From CAZJHD01 sp964545855 (GTDB taxonomy: Bacteria; Planctomycetota; UBA1135; JACQFD01), in assembly GCA_964545855.1 (NCBI GenBank), contig CAZJHD010000004.1, positions 1 to 64,000 on the forward strand: DNA of 64,000 nt, given 5' to 3'. The notes under the pieces were generated by a model that was not told the DNA's origin, searched no databases, and saw only the letters and a program-made list of their open reading frames with translations. Made by a program: the position numbers and the translations under genes. Positions 26,751 to 35,864 of this stretch are shown one piece after another. Positions within the stretch are counted from its first letter, which is position 1; each line of letters begins with the position of its first letter.

Positions 26751-27673
26751 CGGGACGAAGGCGGGACGGAGACGTCACCGAGCGCGTCGAGCCGGCGCTC
26801 GGCGCGCGACGCGAAGAGGGTCCGCGGATACTCCGTCACGACGTTCTTGTAGTGGATCGAGGCTCCGAAGGGCTCGTCGATGCGCTCGTAGAAGGCGCCG
26901 ATCCGGAACTCGCTCTCGGCAAGCAGCTCCTCGGTCTCGGCGAGCGCGGCGCGCGCCTCCTCCTGCCGGGCTCCCTCGGGCCGCGTCGCGAGGTAGTTGG
27001 TGAGCGCTTCGCGCGCGGCGCGGAGCTCCGACTGATCGAGATCGGGTCGAGGCACGGCGCGGAGGTGGGCGATGGCGATCCGGTACTCGGCGAAGTCGCG
27101 CCAGGGGCTCCCGGGGTAGCCCTTCAGGATGCGCTCGTAGTCGAGGATCGCCCCGGCGTAGTCGCCCGACTCGAAACGGTATTGCGCGACCCGGCGCAGG
27201 GCTTCGTCCGCCAGCGAGCTGGAGGGGAATTTCTCGACGAGGAAGTTCAGGACGAGCACGCCGTCGTCGGAATCCCGGAAGAGCCCCGTTCCGAGGAAGG
27301 ACGACCGGCTCTGCAGGAGATTGGTGCCGATCTCGAAGATGTGCTTCTCGGCGGCCGCGAAGTAGCTCGTGATGGGGTAGCGCTCGAGGAATTCGCGGAA
27401 CGAGACGAAGGACTTCCACAGCGAGCCGTTCAGCTTCTTCGCCTCGGAGACCTTGAAGTCGACGCCCTGCCGGTCGGGGAACTCGGGGAACTTCGACTTC
27501 AGGAAGTCGAGCTTCGCGAGGGCGGCGTGGCCGTCTCCGCCGCGGAGATCCGCGCCCGCGTCGGCGTTCAGCTCATCGGGAGTCTTCTGCTCGTAGCGGT
27601 ACGGCGCCTTGCATCCGCCGAGGAGCGGAGCGAGGGAGACGGCCAGGAGCGCGAGTCGGAACGCGGGTCGCAT
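26747..27673 (-). CDS. bamD: BamD-like outer-membrane assembly lipoprotein
   Basis: A 308-aa lipoprotein with signal and lipobox LLGGC, then TPR-like helical repeats as in BamD/YfiO, the essential lipoprotein of the beta-barrel assembly machine. Typical phrases are FLERYP, EKFPSSSLADEALRRVAQY, and GYPGSPWRDFAEYRIA, with a C-terminal HYKNVVTEYPRT. The start is the ATG at 27673, directly ahead of the signal peptide. Upstream the frame stays open but is non-coding. It is followed by lptE with a 4-nt overlap, and recO lies 55 nt upstream. Confidence 0.82.
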   Translation of the reverse strand: MRPAFRLALLAVSLAPLLGGCKAPYRYEQKTPDELNADAGADLRGGDGHAALAKLDFLKSKFPEFPDRQGVDFKVSEAKKLNGSLWKSFVSFREFLERYPITSYFAAAEKHIFEIGTNLLQSRSSFLGTGLFRDSDDGVLVLNFLVEKFPSSSLADEALRRVAQYRFESGDYAGAILDYERILKGYPGSPWRDFAEYRIAIAHLRAVPRPDLDQSELRAAREALTNYLATRPEGARQEEARAALAETEELLAESEFRIGAFYERIDEPFGASIHYKNVVTEYPRTLFASRAERRLDALGDVSVPPSSR

Positions 27674-27728
27674 GGATTCGGGGAGTTCGGGGGAGTGCGG
27701 CGCCGGCGATCGCGCGGCGCGGAGTCCT

Positions 27729-28514
27729 TCACGTCGCCGGAGGTGGGTCGAGGAGTTCCAGCGACCGCCGGGATCGGAGCGGGCCGTCGAGATGGTAGGC
27801 ATGGAATCGGTCGAGCCAACGGCGCAGCTCGCGGGTCGTCGACGAGGCCGCCATGGCCATGGCCATGGGCTCTGGGCCGGCTCCGGCCGCGCGCGCGAGG
27901 AGATCCCTCGCCAGGGCCACGGCCGCCGCCGAGAGGATCACCGCATCGCCGCCCCGCGGAGCGCAGCGCCCGCAGAGGGCCCCTCCAGCGGACGCCGACA
28001 TCGCGACGGAGATCTCGCGAGCGAGCGGCCGCTCGCACTCGACGCAGCGGTCGAGCTCCGGCCGCAGCCCGATGTCGAGGAGGAAGCCGAGCTCGAAGAG
28101 GAGGACGGTCGCCATCGCGGGCCGCTCGACCGCGCCTGCATCGATCGACTCCAGCCATGCCACGAAGCGCGCGTAGAGCCCCGGGAGCGGGGCGGCGGGG
28201 AGCGCGCGGTCGACGAGCTCCGCGGCGTAGAGCGCCGAACGCAGGGCCGCCGAGGACCGGCGGAGGCCGCGGTGCGCGTCGAGGAGCCGGCTCGAGGAGA
28301 GGATCGCCATCGACTCGCCGCGACGCACCACCCAGTCGGCGTCGATCCGATCGAGGAGATCGAGCCCCGCGAAGTGCGGGCTGCGGAATCGGAACGCGCC
28401 CTTGGCGAGAGCGGCCACTCGTCCCGAACCGGGTGTGAAGAGGTGCACGACCAGGCTCGAGTCGCTGAAGGGGATTCGGCGCAGGACGAGCGCCTCCGAC
28501 GCGAGCGTGGTCAC
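27729..28514 (-). CDS. recO: DNA repair protein RecO
   Basis: Recombination mediator that loads RecA with RecR in the RecFOR pathway. The N-terminal OB fold reads LVLRRIPFSDSSLVVHLFTP, then a GAFRFRS loop. The middle is alpha-helical (GLYARFVAWLES), and the zinc finger has both Cys pairs (CVEC and CGRC). Length 261 aa is normal. The start is a GTG at 28514. It is the first gene of the long minus-strand run and is divergent from the sigma factor gene, with 126 nt between them. Confidence 0.9.
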   Translation of the reverse strand: MTTLASEALVLRRIPFSDSSLVVHLFTPGSGRVAALAKGAFRFRSPHFAGLDLLDRIDADWVVRRGESMAILSSSRLLDAHRGLRRSSAALRSALYAAELVDRALPAAPLPGLYARFVAWLESIDAGAVERPAMATVLLFELGFLLDIGLRPELDRCVECERPLAREISVAMSASAGGALCGRCAPRGGDAVILSAAAVALARDLLARAAGAGPEPMAMAMAASSTTRELRRWLDRFHAYHLDGPLRSRRSLELLDPPPAT

Positions 28515-28529
28515 GGAAGCGATTCTCGC

Positions 28530-28545
28530 ACGGCTCTCGAGCCGT
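28530..28545. promoter_or_regulatory. Palindrome in the recO/sigma-factor divergent region
   Basis: ACGGCTC-TC-GAGCCGT, a perfect 7-bp inverted repeat with a 2-nt centre, 16 nt before the recO start and 96 nt before the sigma-factor gene. Size and place fit a dimeric repressor operator. No regulator can be named. Confidence 0.35.
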
Positions 28546-28640
28546 TCCGTCGGCGTAACGAGATGGTCCGCGGGCGCCGCCGGACCCTCGGTGGTGTCGT
28601 GTCGATCGACCCGGCACGGAGAGTGCGTTGCGAAGCGACC

Positions 28641-29405
28641 ATGAACGCCGTCGCCGTCCCCGAGCGTGTTCCGCCCGCCCGCGTCTCCCTCCAGAGCCTC
28701 GACGGCGACGTCGAGCCGGCACTCCGGCGGAGTGGATCGGAGCGGGCCGAGTCTCGCAGCGACACGCTCATGCGCCGGTTCCAATCCACGAGAGAGGGCG
28801 AGACCTTCGACGAGCTCTATCGGGAGAACCGGCCTCGGATCGAGCGAATCGTGGCCTCCTGTCTGCGCTTCGGCGCGGGCGACCTCGACGGCGAGGAGAT
28901 CGTGCAGGACGTCTTCGTGAGCGTGTACCGCTCGGCGCACTGCTTCCGCCCCGGTGCCCAGGACGCCTTCGGGCGGTGGTCGTCGCAGATCGCGCGCAAC
29001 GCCGTCCGCCGCGCCCTGAAGGACCGCACCCGGCGGCGCAGGGTCGGGAGCGCGCCGCTCCTCGAGACGATGGCGGCGCCCGCGACGAACCCGGCCGAGC
29101 GCGAGATCCTGAACGCCACGGCGGCCGCGCTCGTCTGCACCCTCCTCGCGTTCGCGCAGTCCCTGGGAGAGTTGATCCCGAGGGACCGAGAGATCCTGGG
29201 CGAGGCCGATCTGCAGCAGGCGCCCTACGCCGACATCGGGCGGCGCCATCGGATGCGACCGGGCACCGTCCGCATGATCGTCTTCCGGGCCCGAAGACGG
29301 CTCTTCGCGCGCGTCGAGGCGCGGCTCTTCGCGCCGGAGAGCATCGGAGTCGAGAGCGCGCCACGGGGAGATGCGGCGTCCGAGGGGCGCGTGTCCGCGG
29401 CGTAG
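28641..29405 (+). CDS. ECF-type RNA polymerase sigma factor
   Basis: A 254-aa sigma-70 family protein. Region 2 spans about residues 55-130, with ELYRENRPRIERIVASCL, the GEEIVQDVFVSVYR motif and FGRWSSQIARNAVRRALKDR. Region 4 follows at about 180-235, with PYADIGRRHRMRPGTVRMIVFRARRRL as the DNA-binding helix-turn-helix. No anti-sigma factor gene is adjacent. The N-terminal 50 residues are unlike the core ECF fold and may be an extension. A palindrome lies in the upstream region. The start is an ATG. Confidence 0.85.
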   Translation: MNAVAVPERVPPARVSLQSLDGDVEPALRRSGSERAESRSDTLMRRFQSTREGETFDELYRENRPRIERIVASCLRFGAGDLDGEEIVQDVFVSVYRSAHCFRPGAQDAFGRWSSQIARNAVRRALKDRTRRRRVGSAPLLETMAAPATNPAEREILNATAAALVCTLLAFAQSLGELIPRDREILGEADLQQAPYADIGRRHRMRPGTVRMIVFRARRRLFARVEARLFAPESIGVESAPRGDAASEGRVSAA

Positions 29406-29515
29406 GCGCCCGTGGCGGCGTCGGGCCTCCTCGGCCCGGCGCGCTCAGCGCCGGTTCTCGACGACCTCCACGACCTCCGAGGTCTCGTGCGGCCTGCTGG
29501 TAGCCTGCGGGCCCC

Positions 29516-30844
29516 ATGGCGCCGGAGCCTCGCCCTCGATCCATCGATCTCCTGATCCACGGCGCCTCCGCCGTCGCGACGGGTCTCCCCGACGGCGCGG
29601 ACCCCTCGCGTCCGGCGCGCGGCCGCGAGCTCGGAGACGCGGGAGTTCGCGCGCGGCACGCCGTGGCGATCGATGCCGGATCGGTCGTCGCCATCGGTCC
29701 CGAGGCGGAGATCGCGGCGGCGTTCCACGCGCGCGAGCGACTCGATGCCGCGGGCGGTCTCGTGATCCCGGGCCTCGTGGACGCCCACACGCACCCGGTC
29801 TTCGTCGGCGGCCGCGAGGACGAGTTCGAGCGGAAGACGCGCGGCGAGACCTACGCGGAGATCGCGGCCGCGGGAGGCGGGATCCTCTCCTCCGTGAGGG
29901 CCGTGCGGGCCGCCACGGAGGAGGATCTCGCGGCGCGCGTGCGTCGGAGGCTCGATCGTTTCCTCGACCTCGGCACGACCGTCGTGGAGGCGAAGAGCGG
30001 CTACGGCCTCGGAGTCGAGGAGGAGCTGCGCTCCCTGCGCGCCATCGCCGCCGCCGCAGAGGGTCACTCCGTGCGCGTGCGAGCGACGCTGCTCGCGGCC
30101 CACGCCCTTCCGCCGGAATGGAAGTCGGATCGCGACGGGTACCTTCGGACGATCGTCGAGGAGATCGCGCCGCGGGTGGTGCAGGAGCGGCTCGCGTCGT
30201 TCCACGACGTGTTCGTCGACCCCGGCTTCTTCAGCGTGGAGGAGGCCCGGAACCTCCTCGAGGCGACGTCGCCCGCGGGCCTCCGGCCGAAGCTCCACGC
30301 CGAGGAACTCGCTGCGACGGGAGCCGCCGATCTCGCCGTCGAGATCGGCGCCGTCTCCGCCGATCACCTCGATCACCTGGACGCGAAGCGTGTCGATCGA
30401 ATCGCCTCCTCGAGCACGGTCGCCGTTCTCCTCCCGGGCGTCTCCCACTTCCTGCGGGCGGCGGGCGACGCCCCCGCACGCGCTCTCGTCGAGGCCGGAG
30501 CGGCCGTCGCGATCGCGACGGACTACAACCCCGGAACCTGCCCGACGCAGTCGCTCTTCGAGGTGATGCACCTCGCCGCGATGCGCATGCGTCTGACGGC
30601 GGCGGAGGCGCTCGTCGCCGCCACGCGCAACGCGGCTTTCGCGCTCGGCCTCGGAGGCGCAGCGGGGATCCTCGCGCCCGGCGTTCGCGCGGACTTGGTC
30701 GTCTGCGACGTGCCCGAACTCCGCGACCTCGTCTACTCCTTCGGCCGCACGCCGGTGACGTTCGTGGTCGCAGGGGGCAGAATCGTGCGTCGTGTCGAGA
30801 TCACGGGGCCGAGGGCTTCGACGTCTCGCGAACCGTTCGTCTGA
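29516..30844 (+). CDS. hutI: Imidazolonepropionase
   Basis: Third enzyme of histidine degradation, opening the imidazolone ring to N-formimino-glutamate. It is a 442-aa amidohydrolase with the metal site DAHTHPVFVGGRE, HAEEL, a later SADHLDHL and the conserved Asp in IATDYNPGTCPTQS. The start is an ATG at 29516. Together with ftcD, 40 nt downstream, it forms the end of the histidine-to-glutamate route. hutH and hutU are not in the window, and the upstream gene is an unrelated sigma factor. Confidence 0.95.
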   Translation: MAPEPRPRSIDLLIHGASAVATGLPDGADPSRPARGRELGDAGVRARHAVAIDAGSVVAIGPEAEIAAAFHARERLDAAGGLVIPGLVDAHTHPVFVGGREDEFERKTRGETYAEIAAAGGGILSSVRAVRAATEEDLAARVRRRLDRFLDLGTTVVEAKSGYGLGVEEELRSLRAIAAAAEGHSVRVRATLLAAHALPPEWKSDRDGYLRTIVEEIAPRVVQERLASFHDVFVDPGFFSVEEARNLLEATSPAGLRPKLHAEELAATGAADLAVEIGAVSADHLDHLDAKRVDRIASSSTVAVLLPGVSHFLRAAGDAPARALVEAGAAVAIATDYNPGTCPTQSLFEVMHLAAMRMRLTAAEALVAATRNAAFALGLGGAAGILAPGVRADLVVCDVPELRDLVYSFGRTPVTFVVAGGRIVRRVEITGPRASTSREPFV

Positions 30845-30884
30845 GCTCAGACTCCACCTCACCTCATCGAGGATCTCGCCGCCG

Positions 30885-31805
30885 ATGGATCCGATCGTCG
30901 AATGCGTCCCCAATTTCTCCGAAGGCAAGGATGCAGCGAAGGTCGACGCGATCGTCGCCGCTGCGCGGCGCGAGGGAGTCACGTTGCTCGATCGGGAGAT
31001 GGATGCGAGCCACAACCGGTGCGTGCTCACCTTCGCGGGCGAGCCGAAGGCGGTCGCGGAGGCCGTGTTCGGCGCCGTCCGGGAAGGTGTCGCGCGCATC
31101 GACATGAACCACCACCGGGGCGAGCACCCGCGCATGGGCGCGTGCGACGTGGTGCCGTTCGTTCCCGTGGCCGGATTCTCCGTCGCGGACGCGGTGAAGC
31201 TCGCCCGCGGTCTCGGCGAGCGCATCGGCAAGGAGCTGAACGTGCCGGTCTACCTCTACGCGGAGGCGGCGACTCGTCCCGAGCGACGCAAGCTGCCGGA
31301 CATCCGGAAGGGCCAGTTCGAGGGTCTTCGCGACCGCATCGGATCGGACCCGGCCATGGTCCCCGACTTCGGGCCCAACAAGATCCATCCGACGGCGGGT
31401 GCGACCGCCGTGGGTGCCCGGTACTTCCTCATCGCCTACAACATCCAGCTCGCCACGTCGGACGTCGGGATCGCCCAAGCGATCTCGAAGGCGATCCGGG
31501 AGCGCGACGGAGGACTCGCCGGCGTCCAGGCCAAGGGATTCGACGTGGAGGTGGACGGCTCGAAGTGCGCGCAGGTCTCCATGAACCTCCTCGATTTCCG
31601 GCAGACCTCGATCCTGCGCGTGTTCGAGGAGGTCGAGAAGCTCGCCCAGGCGCAGAAGATCTCGATCCTCGACAGCGAGCTCGTCGGTCTCGTCCCGCGG
31701 GCGGCCCTCGACGACGCCGTCGCCCGCCGCGTGAAGCTCCGCGGCTACGACCCGAAGAAGCACGTGCTGGAGGAAGCGCTGGAAGCACGCGGGGGAACCC
31801 GATGA
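30885..31805 (+). CDS. ftcD: Glutamate formimidoyltransferase
   Basis: Transfers the formimino group of N-formimino-glutamate to tetrahydrofolate. The N-terminus ECVPNFSEGKD is the family signature, followed by LDREMDASHNRCVLTFAG, an RIDMNHHRGEHPRMGACDVVPF stretch and GPNKIHPTAGATAVGAR. Length of 306 aa covers both formiminotransferase subdomains, with no fused cyclodeaminase. The start is an ATG. Its stop overlaps the next ATG by 4 nt. With hutI it gives the folate-dependent branch of histidine use. Confidence 0.94.
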   Translation: MDPIVECVPNFSEGKDAAKVDAIVAAARREGVTLLDREMDASHNRCVLTFAGEPKAVAEAVFGAVREGVARIDMNHHRGEHPRMGACDVVPFVPVAGFSVADAVKLARGLGERIGKELNVPVYLYAEAATRPERRKLPDIRKGQFEGLRDRIGSDPAMVPDFGPNKIHPTAGATAVGARYFLIAYNIQLATSDVGIAQAISKAIRERDGGLAGVQAKGFDVEVDGSKCAQVSMNLLDFRQTSILRVFEEVEKLAQAQKISILDSELVGLVPRAALDDAVARRVKLRGYDPKKHVLEEALEARGGTR

Positions 31806-33025
31806 GTCCTTCCGTTGCCGGCCGTGCGCGCGCCGACTCCGCCGAGGAGCGGACTCGAACAGGCCGCGCTCCGTTCCTCGTGGCTCTCCTCGGCGTCGCG
31901 GCCCTTCTCGCCCCGGCCCCGGCCGCGGCCGCGGCCGCGGCGCAGGCGCCGCCGGCCGAGGGATGCCTGCGATGCAAGCTCACGTGCACGCTCCCCTGCT
32001 CGAAGCACCGGAAGGGCGCCGCCGAGATGGAGGCGGAATCCGATTTCTGCTCGATCGCGGCGCGCTGTCCGCACTGCGTCGGGCTCTTCCGCATCGACTG
32101 CAAGGATTGCCACGGCCAGGGGGAGGAGGCGCTCCTCCAGGCCGTCGAGCAGCAGAAGAAGCGGATCGAGGAGCAGCTCGCCTTCGAGAAGGAGATGGGG
32201 GGCGAGCCTCGCGCGCGCATCGTCACGGCGCACTTCGACCTCGTCTTCGAGGTGGAGAAGCTGACCGTCGATCGTCGCGAGCTCGATCAGCACGAGCTCC
32301 TGCACCTCTACTCCCGGCGCATGGAGGAGCTCTACACGAGCTTCAACGAGCTGATGGGGCTCCGAGAGGCCGACCATCGGTGCAAGCGCTTCCAGGTCCT
32401 CGTCTGGAGGAATCCCCTGGACCACCGCGACGCCTCCTTGCGCTACGCGCAGAGCGGAGGCGCAGGCACGGGCGTGAAGCTCCTCGGGCACAAGGGCGTC
32501 TACTCGATGCTCCGCGACCGGAACGTCCACTCCCAGGACGACGACCTGCATCGAGCGCTCGTGCACAACGTCACCCACCTGCTGCTGGCGTCCCTCTTCG
32601 ACGGCGTGTGGATCGGCCAGCACAAGGCAGCCTGGGTCGACGCGGGCCTCGCCCATTGGTTCGAGGACCGCGGCTTCGGCGAGTGCACGAACTTCTGCTA
32701 CCAGGAGACGAACACGAACACGAGCTTCCGCGGTGGGAAGTGGCGCTCGCCGGTGCGCGGCATGGTCGAGAGCGGCAAGCGGCCCTCCTTCGCGGAGACC
32801 TCCCAGAAGACGAGCAACGAGCTCACGACGCAGGAGCACGCGCTCTCCTTCTCCTACGTCGACTTCCTGCTCGCCCGCGACCCGAAGCTCCTCCCGAAGC
32901 TCGTGAAGGTCCTCCAGAAGAAGCTCCCCACCCGCGATGCGCTGCGGGAGGCCTACGGTCTCACGATGGCGCAGTTCGAGAGCGAGTGGAGCGCTTGGGT
33001 GCTCGAGACGTACTCGAAGCGCTGA
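31802..33025 (+). CDS. Exported Cys-rich protein with a degenerate gluzincin (peptidase MA-like) domain
   Basis: A 407-aa protein translated from an ATGA overlap with ftcD. An export signal spans about residues 22-48. Next comes a Cys-rich segment with pairs C55/C58, C62/C66, C89/C92 and C100/C103, likely zinc ribbons or disulfides. Residues about 140-400 resemble gluzincin-type peptidases (DUF1570-like), but the zinc motif HExxH reads HNVTH (255-259) and the downstream WLxEGLA reads WVDAGLA (278-284). Both the catalytic Glu and the third zinc ligand are therefore lost, and protease activity is not expected. Cotranscription with histidine degradation genes is odd. Confidence 0.75.
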   Translation: MSPSVAGRARADSAEERTRTGRAPFLVALLGVAALLAPAPAAAAAAAQAPPAEGCLRCKLTCTLPCSKHRKGAAEMEAESDFCSIAARCPHCVGLFRIDCKDCHGQGEEALLQAVEQQKKRIEEQLAFEKEMGGEPRARIVTAHFDLVFEVEKLTVDRRELDQHELLHLYSRRMEELYTSFNELMGLREADHRCKRFQVLVWRNPLDHRDASLRYAQSGGAGTGVKLLGHKGVYSMLRDRNVHSQDDDLHRALVHNVTHLLLASLFDGVWIGQHKAAWVDAGLAHWFEDRGFGECTNFCYQETNTNTSFRGGKWRSPVRGMVESGKRPSFAETSQKTSNELTTQEHALSFSYVDFLLARDPKLLPKLVKVLQKKLPTRDALREAYGLTMAQFESEWSAWVLETYSKR

Positions 33026-33045
33026 GAGCGGCTCGCCCAACGTCG

Positions 33046-33074
33046 GGGCGCCGCCGCCCGCGACGGCGGCGCCC
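33046..33074. terminator. GC hairpin between convergent genes
   Basis: Perfect 11-bp stem (GGGCGCCGCCG / CGGCGGCGCCC) with a 7-nt loop, 20 nt after the plus-strand stop at 33025 and 16 nt before the minus-strand stop at 33091. It could serve both genes. There is no U-tract on either side. Confidence 0.45.
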
Positions 33075-33090
33075 GCGGCGCGGCCCTCCG

Positions 33091-34335
33091 TCAGCCGAGG
33101 AATCCGAGGTCGTTGAAGCCCCACCCGGGGAAGACCTGCGCGACGGAGCCGTTCAGCCACTTGGAGAGGATCGTGCCCCAGACGTCGCGCACGTCGACGA
33201 CCATGGGCGGCTGCTTCTTGCTCGTGAGATTCCCCGGATCCATCGACGGATGCGGCGTCGTGAGGCCGCCCACCACCGGGTTCCCGAGCACGAAGATCGG
33301 GAAGACCGTCCCGTGATCCGTTCCCTTGCTGCCGTTCTCGTAGACGGTGCGGCCGAACTCGGTGTACACGACGACGATCGTGTCGTCGGCGAGGCCGAGT
33401 GCAGCGAGGTCCGTCTGGAAGGCCGAGAGGTTGTCCGACACGAGCTGCAGGCGGTTCGTGTGGTAGCCGTCCTTCTCCTGCTCCGAGTGCGAATCGAAAC
33501 CGCCGTAGCTCACGTGGAACATCCGCACGCCGAAGTTCGCCTCGAGGAGCTGCGCCACGAGCTTCAGCGCCTTCCCGAGAGACCCCGAGGGATAGGTGCC
33601 CGTCGGCGTGTAGGCGGGAACCGCCTTGAACGCGTCGACGAGGTTCACGATGTCGAGCGTCGTCTCGGCGAGTGCCTGGCTGCTGCCGCCCGCCGACGAG
33701 AGACCGACGGCCATCGCCTGGTACGCCACCTTCCGATTCGTCTTGTCGCCGGAGTACTTCGAGTCCTGTGGCAGCACGAACTCCGAGACGGACTTGATGG
33801 CGGGAACGAGCGTTCCCGACCCCGCGAGGATCCCGTCCATGTTGCTGCTGCTCGCGTCCAGTGCGTAGGGCACCGGGTTCGCGGGCAGCGATGCGACGTA
33901 GCGGCCGATCCATCCCGGTCCGTAGGGTGTCGCCGGCGTTCCCGTGTCCACGATTCCGCTCGCGACGTCGTGCGAGAAGTTCGGGTTCGAGTAGGAGACC
34001 CCCTGGATCACGGCGAGCCTTCCGGCGTCGAAGTGCGCCTTGAGGGACGCCATGCCTGGGTTGAACGCCACCTCCGAGTTCACCTGGAGGAGCGCGTTCT
34101 CCGGCAGCGCCAGCGTCGTTCGATAGACGTTGTAGTAGGCGCCCGCGTCCACGCCGAAGGGCACGATGGTGTTGATCCCGTCGTTCCCTCCGTCGAGCTC
34201 CAGGAAGACGATGTTCCGCACGCCCGCGGCGGGGCTTCCCCAGGCGGCCCGCATCATCAGATGGGGTCCGAGGAAGTAGAGCCCCGGCGCGGCGAGCGCG
34301 GAGTTCCTGAGCAGTTCGCGTCGAGTGATTCCCAT
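33091..34335 (-). CDS. DUF1501 family exported protein
   Basis: A 414-aa protein with a twin-arginine-like N-terminus (TRRELLRNSALAAPG). DUF1501 proteins share the alkaline phosphatase/sulfatase fold. Here VFLELDGGNDGINTIVPFG follows the signal, SYSNPNFSHDVASG comes in the middle and VVVYTEFGRTV with a TDHGTVFPIFVLG stretch near the end. It is the usual partner of DUF1800, whose stop lies 14 nt upstream. The ATG has a good GGGGAGAAG ribosome site. The biological role of the pair is not established. Confidence 0.92.
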   Translation of the reverse strand: MGITRRELLRNSALAAPGLYFLGPHLMMRAAWGSPAAGVRNIVFLELDGGNDGINTIVPFGVDAGAYYNVYRTTLALPENALLQVNSEVAFNPGMASLKAHFDAGRLAVIQGVSYSNPNFSHDVASGIVDTGTPATPYGPGWIGRYVASLPANPVPYALDASSSNMDGILAGSGTLVPAIKSVSEFVLPQDSKYSGDKTNRKVAYQAMAVGLSSAGGSSQALAETTLDIVNLVDAFKAVPAYTPTGTYPSGSLGKALKLVAQLLEANFGVRMFHVSYGGFDSHSEQEKDGYHTNRLQLVSDNLSAFQTDLAALGLADDTIVVVYTEFGRTVYENGSKGTDHGTVFPIFVLGNPVVGGLTTPHPSMDPGNLTSKKQPPMVVDVRDVWGTILSKWLNGSVAQVFPGWGFNDLGFLG

Positions 34336-34349
34336 GTTCTCTTCTCCCC

Positions 34350-35723
34350 TCAGACTCGCTGGAATTCGGTGGACGAGAGAACGAGAGCGATCGCTCCCCG
34401 CACCTTCTTGTCGATTGTGTCCGACGTGACTTCGAAGGGTCCGGGGGTCCCGTTGTCCTGGGCGGCCATGTAGGCCGCGAGCGCCGTGACGCTGGTGGGC
34501 GCGGGCGAGACGATGCCGAGCCCCACCAGGATCCGTTCGGCCGCCTGCGTCGCGTCGAGCTTCTTGGAGCCCGGGCCGAGGATCTTGTCCGGCTTGTACT
34601 GCAGGACGTGGTCCTTGCTTCGTGCCTCCGCGATCCAGTCGGCGACCTTCGCCCGCGAGAGCATTCCAGCGGCGGAGACCCAGTCGAGCCCGTAGTCCCA
34701 GCCGAAGACGGAGGGCGGGTCGAACAGCGACTGTCCGAGTGCCTCGAGCTGGTCTCCCAGGGCTCCCGTGTTGGAAACGATCTTCTTCTCGTCGTTCTTC
34801 TTCGTCTTCTGCAGCTTCGCCTTCAGCGCGCGGAAGGCGCAGGCGAGGAAGACGGCGGGCTCGGAGATACCCGCGTCCTTCGCCTCGGCCGAGTAGAACT
34901 CGTCCGAGAGGAAGATCCGCTGGAGGACCGGGAGGATCGCCGTGTCGTTGTCGAGGTAGATCGTCGAGAGCTCGTCGAGGAGCGGGTGCGTGAGCGGAAT
35001 CGGGTACGCGAAGGCTCCGAAGAGCTGCGCGGGGATGCGCCGCGCGGTCGCCGGATCCACCACGAGGTTCTCGATGACGTCCATCCCGTCGAGCGGGCCG
35101 GACGATCCGCGGAACGACTTGTTCCCGAAGTCGTGCTTGTTCGCGTCGAAGAAGAAGGCGCCATTGGCGATCGTCCATCCCGTGAACGCCTTGGCGCCCT
35201 CGTCGACGTCGACCTCCGTGTAGTTGGGAGCGCCGTTCTTGTCGAGCACCCCGGTCGTGAACAGCTCCATCAGCTCGCGCGCGAAGTTCTGGTTCGGCTT
35301 CCCCTTCACGTTCGTGTTGTTGTCGAGCCAGATGATCATCGCCGGATCCCTCGCGACGGCGACGACGAGGTCTCGGAAGGAGCCCGCGCCGAGCTTCCGG
35401 AAGACCTGGTTCTGCGCGTGCATGTACGCGATGTTCCCCACCTTCGCGAAGCCCGTGGCGAAGTGGTTGTGCCAGAAGAGAGTCAGCCGTTCCCCGAGCG
35501 GCGACTTGCTCTTCATCATCAGCTCCAGCCACCAAGCCTGGAGCTGATCGAGGTCCTGCGTGTCCTTGGGGAGCTTGTCGTTGGTCTTCTTGATCTTGAG
35601 GATCGAGGCAACCGACTTCTCCAGGCCGCGCTTGACGGCGGACTGGATCTGCTTCGGTGTCGCTTCGAATCCCGAGCGGCGAAGAAGGTGCGCCGCGTTC
35701 TCTGCGTTCCACGTGACTGCCAT
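34350..35723 (-). CDS. DUF1800 family protein
   Basis: A 457-aa protein that matches DUF1800 across its length: the N-terminal AAHLLRRSGFEATPKQI motif, LTLFWHNHFATG, DNNTNVKGKPNQNFARELMELF and a C-terminal LSSTEFQRV. Family members are found in many environmental bacteria next to DUF1501 genes and are thought to be cell-surface or exported, but no reaction is known. No signal peptide is obvious. The ATG follows a strong GAGGAG. It is the first of the two-gene unit. Confidence 0.92.
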   Translation of the reverse strand: MAVTWNAENAAHLLRRSGFEATPKQIQSAVKRGLEKSVASILKIKKTNDKLPKDTQDLDQLQAWWLELMMKSKSPLGERLTLFWHNHFATGFAKVGNIAYMHAQNQVFRKLGAGSFRDLVVAVARDPAMIIWLDNNTNVKGKPNQNFARELMELFTTGVLDKNGAPNYTEVDVDEGAKAFTGWTIANGAFFFDANKHDFGNKSFRGSSGPLDGMDVIENLVVDPATARRIPAQLFGAFAYPIPLTHPLLDELSTIYLDNDTAILPVLQRIFLSDEFYSAEAKDAGISEPAVFLACAFRALKAKLQKTKKNDEKKIVSNTGALGDQLEALGQSLFDPPSVFGWDYGLDWVSAAGMLSRAKVADWIAEARSKDHVLQYKPDKILGPGSKKLDATQAAERILVGLGIVSPAPTSVTALAAYMAAQDNGTPGPFEVTSDTIDKKVRGAIALVLSSTEFQRV

Positions 35724-35864
35724 GAGTTCTCCTCGATTGCCCGGCCGCGACGCTCGTCTGCGGCCGATGGAAGCGATCGGCAGTTCGCGGAGAACTCTTG
35801 TGGCGGCGCAATTCTTTGCGCGCGCTTGACGCTCGCGGACCCTCCGGGCGGGGTCCGGGCTCCT

